NCBI GenBank assembly: GCA_003096255.1
Contig: PIXS01000171.1
Location: forward strand, 1 to 15,153
DNA: 15,153 bases
Source of the DNA: Candidatus Bathyarchaeum sp.
Lineage (GTDB): Archaea > Thermoproteota > Bathyarchaeia > Bathyarchaeales > Bathyarchaeaceae
Direction: 5' to 3'
Shown here: one piece after another, positions 1 to 8,010 of the stretch
Position numbering within the stretch: the stretch's first letter is position 1
Layout of the letters: every line of letters starts with the position of its first letter
Notes under the pieces: generated by a model
The model's database searches: none
What the model saw: the letters and a program-made list of their open reading frames with translations, nothing else
What the model was told of the DNA's origin: nothing
Program-made: the position numbers and the translations under genes

Positions 1-2421
1 CCTACGGTTCCAAGTCAGGTGATTACTGACGGTAGCGGAGGTTTCACGTGTATAGTAAGTGTCCTGAACCAAACCGATGGAACATACACTATCCGAGCCG
101 TTGACGGAGCAGAAAACGAAGAAAGTGCAACCTTCACAGTCACCACAGCAGCTCAATCTAAAACAACAGTCATAGTGCCAGTCGATTACCCGACCATACA
201 GGAGGCAATAAACCATGCCCAAGAAGGAGACACGATTGTTGTCAAAGATGGAACATACTACGAAAACGTGACCGTGAACAAGAGTTTAACCATTGAATCA
301 CAGAATGGAGCTGAAAACACGATTGTCTGCACTTTGGAACCTGAAACAGGAAAGCATGTCTTCAGAATAGAGGCAGATAATGTCGTCATAAAAGGCTTCA
401 CACTAAGCGGGATAACTGGGTGGAGCAACCATGGCATATACCTCAGGGAAGTTGAAAACTGCGTAATCTCAGATAACATCTGCGTAAACAACAGTGCAGG
501 CATTAATCTATACAACTCACATAGCAATCTCATCGAAAACAACAACCTTTCTAACAACCAAGACGGGCTATACATGCATCAGTCTCACAACAACAGCATC
601 ATAGGCAACGTTGCATCCAAATCAACCGCTGGCACAGGCATCTGCTTAGGATTCTCATCATACAACAAAATCGTAAACAACACTGCAAATGAAAACCGAG
701 GTGCAGGCATAGAATTGATGGAACATGGCACATCCAACAATTTAATTGCTGGGAACATTTTTAGTTCCAATCGCTTGAAAGGTATTCAGCTGTTTGCTGC
801 TGACAACAACAGAATTGTAAATAACACTATTTTGAACAATTCTAAGGGCATATTCCTACGAGGGGGTTCAAAGAATAATGTGGTAGCAAGTAACACAATT
901 CTAGGCAATTCTGTGGGCATTTTTGTTGGAGACCCATCGAATGAATATGGCAATTGCAATGGCAGCAGAATATACCTTAATGTTTTAGACAATTCTTACA
1001 ACGTTTTTTCTTACGAGTCAAGCAACTTCTGGAACTCGACAGAGAAAATAGCATACACTCACGAAAACGGTGACTTCATTGGATATCTCGGCAACTACTG
1101 GAGCAACTACAACGGCACAGACACGAATGGAGATGGTGTAGGCGATGTTCCATACTTCATTGATGACGACAATCAAGACGATTATCCGCTTATGGTTCCA
1201 AACAGCGCAACGCCTTCATTCTCATACATTCTCACAGTGGATAGCTTGCCCTCTGGAGTAACATTCACAGCCGACGGCACAGCATTCACAACGCCTTGGT
1301 CAGAAACGTATAACGAAAACACTGCAGTCAGCTTGACGATGCCCGAGTTTTACTTCTACAATGGTGAAAAATACACTTGGATACAATGGACAGATGGAAA
1401 AAGTGACAGACAAAGAACAGTAACATTGAACGAAGACACCTCATTGATTGCGGTGTTTGCTCCAGAAGATACGCCTCTACAGATTTCGGTGCTGTCCCCA
1501 ACAAACAAGACATACTCTACCGTAGATATTCCGCTAGAGATTTCGGTGAACCGCTTTTTCTATTCTACAACATACAGTTTGGATGGACAAGTAAACACAA
1601 CAGTTGTCGGCAACACAACTTTACTTGGGATGTCACAAGGAACCCACAGCATCGTAATCTACATTGAAGATAGCCCCGGAAGCATCAGCGCCTTAGAAAC
1701 AGTCTACTTCACAGTTGCTTCGGCTAACGGCTTCTCAATTCTGTCACCAGAGAACCGAACATATAACACAACAGACATCCCAGTAACGTACACAAAAAAT
1801 GAAACATGCTACTACTTAGGGTACAGCTTGGATGGACAACTGTATACGGACAAAGAAAACGTAACTCTAACGGCTCTATCAGAGGGAGCACACCAGCTGA
1901 TGTTTTACGCTAACTATTCGGGCAGAGTCACAGGCGAATTCGCCACGGTCTGGTTCACTGTCGACACCACACCCCCAAACATAACAGAGGTCACTCAGGC
2001 TCCAGCAGACACTAACGAAACTACAGAAGGGGTCATGGTCAATGCCACAGTAACCGACACAGTAAGTGACGTAAAGCGAGTGACCCTGAGTTACAGCGAC
2101 GGCAACGGAACATGGGTAAACGTTGAGATGGCAAAACTGGAAGGAAACATCTGGAACGGCATGATTCCACCGTTTCCCCACGGCACAACCATAACATACA
2201 CGGTCATTGCAGAAGACAATGCTGGAAACATTGTTACAACAGAGGAGCTGTATGAACAACCAAACCAGTATGAGACACTCCCCGAGTTTCAGTCATGGAT
2301 ACTTCTACCGCTTTCACTGATAATCACATCATTTGTGGTAGTAATCAAAAAGAAAACGAAATTAATTGGATTCAACAAAATCTTACAGACGTTACCACGA
2401 AAGCTCAAAATAAGACAATAA
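1..2421 (+). CDS. Secreted NosD-like beta-helix surface protein with Ig-like repeats and C-terminal anchor (5' partial)
   Basis: The frame is open from base 1 and the first possible start (GTG at 19) lies inside an Ig-like strand pattern, so the gene begins upstream of the window. In order, the visible part holds the end of an Ig-like domain (to about base 165), an Asn-rich right-handed parallel beta-helix of PbH1/NosD type (about 169-1200) that opens with PTIQEAINHAQEGDTIVV, a Ca-binding-like DTNGDGVGD loop near 1120, a short beta-rich module (about 1228-1470), two tandem related Ig-like modules (from about 1492 and 1741), and a third that opens with DTTPPNITEV (about 1965-2250). It ends with LPEF, a hydrophobic helix (about 2293-2349) and a Lys-rich tail, a layout resembling archaeal PEF-type sorting tails. 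It is probably a cell-surface protein binding or modifying polysaccharide. No catalytic residues can be assigned, and an enzyme role is not shown. Confidence 0.85.
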   Translation, partial: PTVPSQVITDGSGGFTCIVSVLNQTDGTYTIRAVDGAENEESATFTVTTAAQSKTTVIVPVDYPTIQEAINHAQEGDTIVVKDGTYYENVTVNKSLTIESQNGAENTIVCTLEPETGKHVFRIEADNVVIKGFTLSGITGWSNHGIYLREVENCVISDNICVNNSAGINLYNSHSNLIENNNLSNNQDGLYMHQSHNNSIIGNVASKSTAGTGICLGFSSYNKIVNNTANENRGAGIELMEHGTSNNLIAGNIFSSNRLKGIQLFAADNNRIVNNTILNNSKGIFLRGGSKNNVVASNTILGNSVGIFVGDPSNEYGNCNGSRIYLNVLDNSYNVFSYESSNFWNSTEKIAYTHENGDFIGYLGNYWSNYNGTDTNGDGVGDVPYFIDDDNQDDYPLMVPNSATPSFSYILTVDSLPSGVTFTADGTAFTTPWSETYNENTAVSLTMPEFYFYNGEKYTWIQWTDGKSDRQRTVTLNEDTSLIAVFAPEDTPLQISVLSPTNKTYSTVDIPLEISVNRFFYSTTYSLDGQVNTTVVGNTTLLGMSQGTHSIVIYIEDSPGSISALETVYFTVASANGFSILSPENRTYNTTDIPVTYTKNETCYYLGYSLDGQLYTDKENVTLTALSEGAHQLMFYANYSGRVTGEFATVWFTVDTTPPNITEVTQAPADTNETTEGVMVNATVTDTVSDVKRVTLSYSDGNGTWVNVEMAKLEGNIWNGMIPPFPHGTTITYTVIAEDNAGNIVTTEELYEQPNQYETLPEFQSWILLPLSLIITSFVVVIKKKTKLIGFNKILQTLPRKLKIRQ

Positions 2422-2430
2422 AAAAGTTCC

Positions 2431-2455
2431 AGAAAGCGCATTCTTTCTCATTTTA
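2431..2455 (+). terminator. Possible terminator after the beta-helix gene
   Basis: A perfect 6-bp inverted repeat (AGAAAG, six-base loop, CTTTCT) lies at 2431-2448, ten bases after the TAA stop, followed by a short TTTT run at 2451-2454. The stem is AT-rich and the T run is short, so this is only a plausible transcript end. Confidence 0.35.
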
Positions 2456-2528
2456 TCAAAATAATTGCACACACCATATAATTATTGATTTTGTGAAACT
2501 GTCTGTCATTTTTAGGTATTCACAAGAT

Positions 2529-2538
2529 GATATAAAAC
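2529..2538 (+). promoter_or_regulatory. Possible TATA box for the methyltransferase gene
   Basis: The motif GATATAAAAC lies about 35 bases upstream of the ATG at 2571, which would give a transcript start near 2560 and a very short leader. No clear BRE or Shine-Dalgarno sequence is seen, which fits a near-leaderless transcript. The rest of the 2422-2570 gap shows no gene. Confidence 0.3.
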
Positions 2539-2570
2539 ATAATCAAAGAACCCACTGAACGTGAACAGTT

Positions 2571-3407
2571 ATGAAAAGGTTTGGATTGCCGCGTCAAATG
2601 ATTGCGGCTCTTTTTTCAACATTCTTTTCATCCAGTCAATCTGAACAGACAAAAAACAATGATGTCGAACATGCTTACGAACAGGCACACGAACTAGGCA
2701 CAAGACACCACATGAACGCAAGATTGCAAGTTCCTGAGGAGCGGGGCTATTTCAGCGGCGAAAAGCTGGTTGATGTAGGCTGCGGGAGCGGCAGGTTTCT
2801 CAAGTACTTCAAGTGTGAAAAGAATATCGCATTTTGTGTTGGTTTAGATCTGTCAAAAAGAGTGGTTTACGCAACAAAACGCAGATTGCAAAAAGAGGGT
2901 GTGGATGCGCATTTGATTGTTTGTGATGCTCAACGAATGCCCTTTGCGGACAACACATTTGACATTGCCTTCAGCACTGACATGATAGAACATTTACCTG
3001 ATACACCTAAAGGAGTAAAGGACATCGTCAGAGTTAGTAAAGACAAGGTCGTAATCTGCGCGCCAAACAAACTGAATCCAGTAGACATGAGCCGCGTCGC
3101 AGAAATCTTTGGAGCTCATGTTCCTCCAGAAATAGAAGAATACGTCACAAGATTTCAGTTAAACACGATGCTACAAAACTCAGGAATAAACAAGGAAACA
3201 GTTGTGCTGGCAGAAAGGAGCTTCCTGCCCATCGGCTGGCTCTTCGTAAACAAGAAAACGTTGCTGCCAATGAGCTTAGTGAAGGCTTCAGTTTTTGTAG
3301 AAGGCTTTCTAGAAAAAACACCCCTAATAAAGCATGCAGCGGGGGTAGTTGTATCATGCAGCAGAAAAGCTTCCAGCTGGAACACCCAAAAACAGGTATG
3401 CGACTGA
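2571..3407 (+). CDS. Class I SAM-dependent methyltransferase
   Basis: This 278-residue protein has the Rossmann-fold methyltransferase signature. Motif I is LVDVGCGSGR (residues 66-75), the acidic residue binding the SAM ribose is in GLDLS (D93), motif II/III is DAQRMPFADNTFD (119-131) and the post-motif is EHLPD (140-144). This arrangement is typical of the UbiE/Methyltransf_11 group. The first 30 residues contain a short hydrophobic stretch and may be a membrane-proximal or flexible segment. The substrate cannot be read from the sequence. Neither neighbour suggests a pathway: a surface protein lies upstream and the lysine cluster is convergent downstream with only 41 bases between stops. 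ATG 2571 is used because no better in-frame start or Shine-Dalgarno site is visible. Confidence 0.85.
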   Translation: MKRFGLPRQMIAALFSTFFSSSQSEQTKNNDVEHAYEQAHELGTRHHMNARLQVPEERGYFSGEKLVDVGCGSGRFLKYFKCEKNIAFCVGLDLSKRVVYATKRRLQKEGVDAHLIVCDAQRMPFADNTFDIAFSTDMIEHLPDTPKGVKDIVRVSKDKVVICAPNKLNPVDMSRVAEIFGAHVPPEIEEYVTRFQLNTMLQNSGINKETVVLAERSFLPIGWLFVNKKTLLPMSLVKASVFVEGFLEKTPLIKHAAGVVVSCSRKASSWNTQKQVCD

Positions 3408-3427
3408 CTTTTCTGAAGCAGCATACA

Positions 3428-3440
3428 CCTTTTTTCTTGT
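3428..3440 (+). terminator. T-tract terminator after the methyltransferase gene
   Basis: A CTTTTTTCTT tract (six T at 3430-3435) follows the TGA stop in the 41-base gap between convergent genes. Archaeal RNA polymerase commonly terminates at such non-template T runs. No strong hairpin is seen. Confidence 0.4.
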
Positions 3441-3448
3441 CTCACAAC

Positions 3449-4444
3449 TTATAGGGCATCAATTATTGCGTCCGTAACTTGCTTGGTAGATGAATTGCCT
3501 CCAAGGTCAGGAGTCAAAACTTTTCCTTCTTCAAGAACGGATATGATTGCGTTGTCGATGCGTTCAGCCCACCTGTTTTCGCCTAGGTAATCCAGCATCA
3601 TCTTTGAAGCCATAATCGCTGCCATCGGATTTGCTATGTTCTTGCCTGCAAGCCGTGGAGCGGAACCATGAACTGGCTCAAAGAGGGCGTAGTCTGTTCC
3701 TATGTTGGCGCTGGGAGCTAACCCTAAGCCTCCGACTAGACCAGCTGATTCGTCTGACAGGATGTCTCCGAAAAGGTTCGAGGTCACGATTACGTCAAAG
3801 ATTGTGGGCTTAAGAATGAGGCGCATGGCGGTAACGTCAACAAAAGCCTCCTCCACCTCCACATCAGGGTAATCTTCCGCAACTTTTCGGGCAACTTCGA
3901 GAAAGAGACCATCTGATACCCGCAGCACATTCGCTTTGGTCACCACAGTCACCTTTTTGCGCCGCTTCATAGCCAACTCAAAAGCAAACCGTGTAATTCG
4001 CTCAGTCGCCTTACGCGTAATCACCCTCATGGTGTATGCAGAGTCAGGAAGCTTGAATTCCCAGCCGCTGTACATTCCTTCAGTGTTTTCTCGCACAATC
4101 ACCAAATCAACATCTTTCATGCCCTTCTGGGTCGGATAACTTTTTGCTGGCCTAACATTAGCATACAGTCCCAAGGCGCGCCTCAACATTATGATCGCGC
4201 TTTTGTAGCCTGGAACACCCACAGGAGTTGTGGTAGCCCCAAACAAGCATGCCTGAGTTTCACGTACTCCAGCCAAAACATCGTCAGGAACTGGAGTCCC
4301 AGTCTTTTTCCATACTTCAAAGCCAATCTCAAAGTATCGGCAATCAAAGGTCAAGTCGGTGTTTTCCAGTAAACGGACAGCCTCAGGAACAACCTCGGCG
4401 CCGATTCCAGGACCTGGAATAACAGCCAATTTATACGTTGTCAT
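3449..4444 (-). CDS. Homoisocitrate dehydrogenase-like enzyme (IPMDH/HICDH family)
   Basis: A beta-decarboxylating dehydrogenase of about 331 residues. It is predicted to oxidise homoisocitrate to 2-oxoadipate with NAD(P), completing the 2-oxoglutarate to 2-oxoadipate half of the aminoadipate pathway. Family motifs are LRRALGLYANVRPAKS (substrate-loop region), RENTEGMY, VTKANVL (catalytic Lys), NLFGDILSDE (metal Asp residues) and FEPVHGSAP. Two arginines in the substrate loop and VDVTAMRL resemble homoisocitrate rather than typical isopropylmalate dehydrogenases, but archaeal LeuB proteins can look similar. The N-terminal nucleotide loop reads GPGIGAE where the family usually has GDGIGPE. The start is uncertain: GTG 4453, ATG 4450 and ATG 4444 are all in frame. 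I prefer 4444 because GTGAT precedes it and MTTYKLAVIPG matches family N-termini. The gene overlaps the end of the small-subunit gene, suggesting coupling. Confidence 0.85.
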   Translation of the reverse strand: MTTYKLAVIPGPGIGAEVVPEAVRLLENTDLTFDCRYFEIGFEVWKKTGTPVPDDVLAGVRETQACLFGATTTPVGVPGYKSAIIMLRRALGLYANVRPAKSYPTQKGMKDVDLVIVRENTEGMYSGWEFKLPDSAYTMRVITRKATERITRFAFELAMKRRKKVTVVTKANVLRVSDGLFLEVARKVAEDYPDVEVEEAFVDVTAMRLILKPTIFDVIVTSNLFGDILSDESAGLVGGLGLAPSANIGTDYALFEPVHGSAPRLAGKNIANPMAAIMASKMMLDYLGENRWAERIDNAIISVLEEGKVLTPDLGGNSSTKQVTDAIIDAL

Positions 4445-4916
4445 ATCCATCACTCTTCAGAAACTCTACTAAACCGCCACTATCCACAATCTTCTGCATA
4501 AAGGTGGGCAGCGGCTTCACCTTAAGAACTGTACCCTTAGTCTCGTCACGTACATCGCCAGTTTGGAAATCAATCTCAACTGCGTCGCCATCATCAATTT
4601 TGTCAGTGTCTTCACAAACAAAGAGAGGCAACCCAATGTTTATGGCATTTCTAAAGAATATACGGGCAAAAGATTTAGCTACTACAGCGCTGATTCCAGC
4701 AGCCTTTATGGCAACAGGAGAATGCTCCCGCGACGAGCCACAACCAAAGTTGTATCCTGCAACAATCACGTCCCCCGCTTTGACTTCCTTAGCGAACTCG
4801 GGGCGGTATTCGATGAAGGCTATTTCGCCTAGCCGTTTCTTGTCAGTTGTCACTGTGTATCTGCCAGGCGTGATAACGTCCGTGTTTATGTCGTCACCAA
4901 ACTTCCAAGCTCTCAA
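4431..4916 (-). CDS. Homoaconitase / 3-isopropylmalate dehydratase small subunit
   Basis: A 161-residue swivel-domain subunit that pairs with the adjacent large subunit to hydrate or dehydrate homocitrate and homoisocitrate. The hallmark segments are FGDDINTDVITPGRY (residues 6-20), YRPEFAKEV, FGCGSSREHSP and KSFARIFFRNAINIG. The specificity loop after PGRY reads TVTTDKKR, which does not clearly match the IPM-type or the homoaconitase-type loops I know. The start is TTG at 4916, overlapping the large-subunit stop as TTGA. A GAGGG Shine-Dalgarno motif seven bases upstream supports this non-ATG start. Thermus names the homologue lysU; leuD is the leucine-pathway equivalent. Confidence 0.87.
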   Translation of the reverse strand: MRAWKFGDDINTDVITPGRYTVTTDKKRLGEIAFIEYRPEFAKEVKAGDVIVAGYNFGCGSSREHSPVAIKAAGISAVVAKSFARIFFRNAINIGLPLFVCEDTDKIDDGDAVEIDFQTGDVRDETKGTVLKVKPLPTFMQKIVDSGGLVEFLKSDGYDNV

Positions 4917-6151
4917 ATGTAATCCCTCGGATCAGTAATCTTTCCTGTCAAAGCCGACGCCGCAACCGTTGCCGGAGAAGCTAAAATGATGTCCGCTTTT
5001 GGGTCACCCATTCTTCCAGTGAAGTTTCGGTTCTGGCTTGAAACACAGGTTTCTCCTTCACACAAGACTCCCTCGTGCCTGCCTATGCACGGACCACAAC
5101 TGGCGTTGCATACTGTTGCGCCTGCCTTAACCAGCTCCTGAAGGTATCTTTTTTCTAGGGCTGCAAAATAGATGTCCTCAGATGCGGGGGACACGATGAG
5201 CCTGACGTTTCGGGCAATCTTTTTTCCTTTGAGTATTCGTGTGGCAACTTCTATGTCGTCTAATCTTCCGTTAGTGCATGTTCCCAAGAAGGCTTGGTCT
5301 ATTGTTCTTCCCTCAACAGCAGAAACGGGTTCCACGTTGTCTACTGCAGGAGGAAGAGCAACCTGAGGCTCGATGTCTCCAACATCTACCTCAAACTCGT
5401 CAGCATAAGACGCATCCTTGTCGCTTCTGAAAATCTTTCCAGTTCGTCCATTCAAGAACTCGAGGGTTTTTTGGTCAGCTTCAATGATACCGTTTTTGCC
5501 GCCCATCTCAATAGCCATGTTACACAATGTCAAACGAGAAGAGACACTTGCGTTTTTGACGTAGTCTCCAGTGAACTCGCAGGTTTTGTATAGGGCTCCA
5601 GCGGCTCCAACATCACCAACAAGGCTAAGGATAACGTCCTTGGCGTAGACGCCCTTCTGTGTCTGACCAGTTAGATTGAATTTCAGGCTTTCAGGAACCT
5701 TGAACCAGCATTTTCCTGTAGCCATGGCGCCCCCAATGTCAGTTGACCCTAAACCAGTAGTGAAGGCTCCTAAGGCTCCTTCAGTGCAGGTGTGGGAGTC
5801 GGCTCCAACAATGACGTCTCCGGGCGAGACAAACTTTTCAACCAAGAGCTGATGGCAGACGCCGTTGGTGAAGAAGCCTGAAAGTTGTTGGTCTGCCACG
5901 AATTTTCTTGATTTCTGGTGGAGGGTTGCTCCTGCTACTGTTGGTGCAGGAAAGAAGTGGTCGAAGACGATTATGACTTTGTCTTTGTTGAAGACTTTGT
6001 CTGTGATGCTGTAGAATGCTTCGATTGCTAGGGGGGCTGTGGAGTCGTGGGCCATGACATAGTTTACGTCGGCGACCACAAAGTCTCCGGGGGACACTGT
6101 TTTCTGGTGGGATGCGTGGGCTAAAATTTTTTCACTTATTGTAGAAGCCAT
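4913..6151 (-). CDS. Homoaconitase / 3-isopropylmalate dehydratase large subunit
   Basis: A 412-residue aconitase-family catalytic subunit carrying a [4Fe-4S] cluster. Cluster ligands are the Cys in CTNGR and the two in CGPCIGRHEG, with 59 residues between the first and second as expected in this family. Other signatures are HDSTAPLAIEAF, FDHFFPAPT, GADSHTCTEGALGAF and MGDPKADIILASPATVAASA. It is predicted to interconvert homocitrate and homoisocitrate with the small subunit encoded immediately downstream. ATG 6151 is chosen because MASTISEKILAHAS matches family N-termini. An in-frame TTG at 6160 would instead overlap the upstream stop as TTGA. The length and the split into two subunits are typical of archaeal LeuC/HACN. 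The lysine assignment comes from context, since the sequence alone does not exclude isopropylmalate isomerase. Confidence 0.87.
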   Translation of the reverse strand: MASTISEKILAHASHQKTVSPGDFVVADVNYVMAHDSTAPLAIEAFYSITDKVFNKDKVIIVFDHFFPAPTVAGATLHQKSRKFVADQQLSGFFTNGVCHQLLVEKFVSPGDVIVGADSHTCTEGALGAFTTGLGSTDIGGAMATGKCWFKVPESLKFNLTGQTQKGVYAKDVILSLVGDVGAAGALYKTCEFTGDYVKNASVSSRLTLCNMAIEMGGKNGIIEADQKTLEFLNGRTGKIFRSDKDASYADEFEVDVGDIEPQVALPPAVDNVEPVSAVEGRTIDQAFLGTCTNGRLDDIEVATRILKGKKIARNVRLIVSPASEDIYFAALEKRYLQELVKAGATVCNASCGPCIGRHEGVLCEGETCVSSQNRNFTGRMGDPKADIILASPATVAASALTGKITDPRDYI

Positions 6152-6156
6152 AAGCC

Positions 6157-7434
6157 TCAACGCTTTTCAATTTCTGCTAGCATCTCTTTAAGTTCTTCGG
6201 GTGTGTAGGAGCTTCGTCTTGCTCCACTGGAATATGCTGCCTTTATTTTGTCAAGAACCTTCTTAGCCGTCTCTTCCGAGATTTTTGTTTTCAGTTCCTT
6301 TTCTGCAACATACATGATTCCGTGTCTTCCGCTCAGTTCATCTATGTACACTCTTCGTCTCTGCCCCATCATTCTGGGCGGATAAAACTCGTATGTTGTT
6401 GGGTTAACGAGAACACCATGCTGATGAATACCTGAGCTGTGGGCAGTCACGTTTTGTCCAGTTATTGGCTTGTGGGGAGGCATTTTCACTCCTGTAAGAT
6501 CCTCAACAAGTTTTGAAAGCGAAGTTAGTTGTGTCATCTCAAAGGGGCTGGTGCCAAAGATGATATGTAGGGCAGGAATGAACTCCTCAGTAACCGTTAT
6601 TCCAGCTCTTTCGCCAATGCCATTTACGCTTGTTGACACAGTTGATGCGCCAGCAGCCACTGCCGCCAAAGAGTTTGCCAGAGCCAACCCAAGGTCGTTG
6701 TGACAATGAACTTCGATGGGTATGTCTACGACACTTCCAATCTCTTTTACCAGAAACGCCATCCCGTTAGGACCTGCACAGCCCAACGTGTCTACGACTC
6801 TTGCTCTGTCAGCTCCTGCCTCTTCTGCGGTTTTGTAGGCTTTCTTAAGGAACTCAAGGTCGTTTTCTCTGGTTGTGTCCTCTGCGCTGTATATAACGAA
6901 GAGCCCGTAGCTTTCGGCGTAGCTGATCATGTCAGCCAGCTTCTCCAAGTAGGTTTCTTGGGTCATTCCACCGAACTTGTATTTCCTGTGATACGGAGAT
7001 ATGGATAGGGAAACTACGATGCCGTCGACTCCCACATCCGCTACTGCATCAATGTCCTCTTTTTTTGCTCGCGCGAAAGCGGATAATTGAGCGTTAAGGT
7101 TCATGTCAAGGATTGATTTGATGCATTTTCTTTGTTTTTCTGAGGCGGCTGGGAATCCTGATTCTATCTGCTGTATTCCAACTTCGTCCAGTTTCTTGGC
7201 TATCTCAAGCTTGTTCTCTATGGTAAAAATTACGCCTGGAGTTTGTTCTCCTTCCCGCAACGTGCTGTCGTGGACAATGTAGTTGTCGAGTTGCGGGGGG
7301 TTGAAGTTGGCGAAGTTGTAGGGGCTTGGAAGGATTCCCTCTCTTCCTAATCTTTTTAGCAGTTTTTGCCCCTGTTCATCAAGATATTCTTCTTCCAATT
7401 GGTGAGCCGTCCTTTTCATGTTATTTTGTTGCAT
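6157..7434 (-). CDS. Homocitrate synthase-like enzyme (isopropylmalate/citramalate synthase family)
   Basis: A 425-residue DRE-TIM metallolyase, predicted to condense acetyl-CoA with 2-oxoglutarate to homocitrate, the first step of the aminoadipate route. The catalytic motif is HDSTLREGEQTPG (residues 55-67), the metal-binding motif is HCHNDLG (243-249) and the flexible motif is NGIGERAG (271-278). About 50 extra residues precede the barrel. The C-terminus stops well short of the allosteric LeuA domain found in roughly 500-residue isopropylmalate synthases, and I see no RAM domain at the end, unlike the Sulfolobus enzyme. FPAASEKQRK and HCHNDLG are shared with LeuA-type enzymes, so isopropylmalate or citramalate synthase remains possible. 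The gene leads the co-oriented enzyme block and has its own TATA box. ATG 7419 is an alternative start. Confidence 0.8.
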   Translation of the reverse strand: MQQNNMKRTAHQLEEEYLDEQGQKLLKRLGREGILPSPYNFANFNPPQLDNYIVHDSTLREGEQTPGVIFTIENKLEIAKKLDEVGIQQIESGFPAASEKQRKCIKSILDMNLNAQLSAFARAKKEDIDAVADVGVDGIVVSLSISPYHRKYKFGGMTQETYLEKLADMISYAESYGLFVIYSAEDTTRENDLEFLKKAYKTAEEAGADRARVVDTLGCAGPNGMAFLVKEIGSVVDIPIEVHCHNDLGLALANSLAAVAAGASTVSTSVNGIGERAGITVTEEFIPALHIIFGTSPFEMTQLTSLSKLVEDLTGVKMPPHKPITGQNVTAHSSGIHQHGVLVNPTTYEFYPPRMMGQRRRVYIDELSGRHGIMYVAEKELKTKISEETAKKVLDKIKAAYSSGARRSSYTPEELKEMLAEIEKR

Positions 7435-7460
7435 TAAGTTCCGAAGAATACAATCCGCAC

Positions 7461-7478
7461 AAATATATATACTTTATG
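7461..7478 (-). promoter_or_regulatory. TATA-box promoter of the homocitrate synthase operon
   Basis: On the minus strand the sequence reads CATAAAGTATATATATTT, a strong archaeal TATA element with a purine-rich BRE-like stretch before it. Its centre is about 34 bases before the ATG at 7434, which places the transcript start within about ten bases of the start codon. The enzyme block can thus be transcribed separately from the regulator gene upstream. Confidence 0.6.
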
Positions 7479-7498
7479 TAAAATTGCCGCGGTTAGAA

Positions 7499-7543
7499 TA
7501 CGAAAAGCTTACCCCAAATTCTGAAACCGTAACCGACTACGAA
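7499..7543. promoter_or_regulatory. Pair of TACGAA direct repeats upstream of the homocitrate synthase promoter
   Basis: The hexamer TACGAA occurs at 7499-7504 and again at 7538-7543 in the 127-base gap between the regulator gene and the enzyme operon. The same hexamer forms both arms of a palindrome in front of lysW and recurs between lysW and lysX. This distribution suggests recognition half-sites for the adjacent Lrp/AsnC regulator. No binding data are available. Confidence 0.35.
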
Positions 7544-7561
7544 CCACTCGAGCTTGACGCA

Positions 7562-7990
7562 CTACCAGCTACGCAGTATGATCATAGTGTTTGTGTCTGA
7601 AACGCCAGCTAAACGCCGTATCTTCTCAAGGCACTCATTAACCTCTGTGATGTTAAAGCCCGATATGATAGCCGCAATATCGTATTCGCCAGTAATCTCA
7701 TACACTGTTTCAACGTTCGGAAGCTCCTTCAACGCCTTGGAAACATCAGAAGTCGGCAAAGAAGGATTAACTGAAAGCAAAGCAATTGCCTCCGCACCTT
7801 CAGCCAGTCCAACCTTGACTGTGAAGCGGCGTATTGCTCCAGCATCAACTAGAGCTTTGATTCGCTTTCGAACTGCGCCCTCGGACAAGCCGATTCTTTT
7901 TCCGATGTTGCTGTAGGTGGCTCTGCCGTCATGTTTCAGAATTTCGATTATTGCCTTGTCAACGTCATCCATGTTCTTCACTTCTGACAT
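7562..7990 (-). CDS. lysM: Lrp/AsnC-family transcriptional regulator, LysM-like
   Basis: A 142-residue protein of standard Lrp/AsnC architecture. An N-terminal helix-turn-helix (about residues 8-57, with YSNIGKRIGLSEGAVRKRI) is followed by a RAM ligand-binding domain (about 62-139, with VETVYEITGEYDIAAII). In Sulfolobus, LysM of this family binds upstream of lysW and responds to lysine. The position here, divergent from lysW and upstream of the aminoadipate-forming enzymes, makes lysine or aminoadipate sensing likely. That function is inferred from context, because Lrp paralogues are numerous and similar. ATG 7990 gives a nearly leaderless message. ATG 7972 (MDDVDKAII) is a good alternative, with GAAGTGA five bases upstream. 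The stop codon is TAG. Confidence 0.82.
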   Translation of the reverse strand: MSEVKNMDDVDKAIIEILKHDGRATYSNIGKRIGLSEGAVRKRIKALVDAGAIRRFTVKVGLAEGAEAIALLSVNPSLPTSDVSKALKELPNVETVYEITGEYDIAAIISGFNITEVNECLEKIRRLAGVSDTNTMIILRSW

Positions 7991-8010
7991 AATATCTATA
8001 CGGAAAAATT

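Noticed and set aside
433..1000. Asn-rich short repeats in the beta-helix gene considered as a DNA repeat or CRISPR-like array
   Set aside because: The periodicity is at protein level (PbH1 coils of about 22-24 residues) with variable DNA, no identical repeats and an open reading frame throughout.
2295..2558. 87-codon plus-strand frame overlapping the end of the beta-helix gene
   Set aside because: It starts inside the anchor-coding segment in another frame, has no Shine-Dalgarno site and encodes an Asn/Gln/Lys/His-rich product without a domain.
4438..4938. 166-codon plus-strand frame opposite the aconitase-family small subunit
   Set aside because: It mirrors a well-conserved small-subunit gene, has no recognisable domain and is low-complexity Ser/Pro-rich, typical of a shadow frame.
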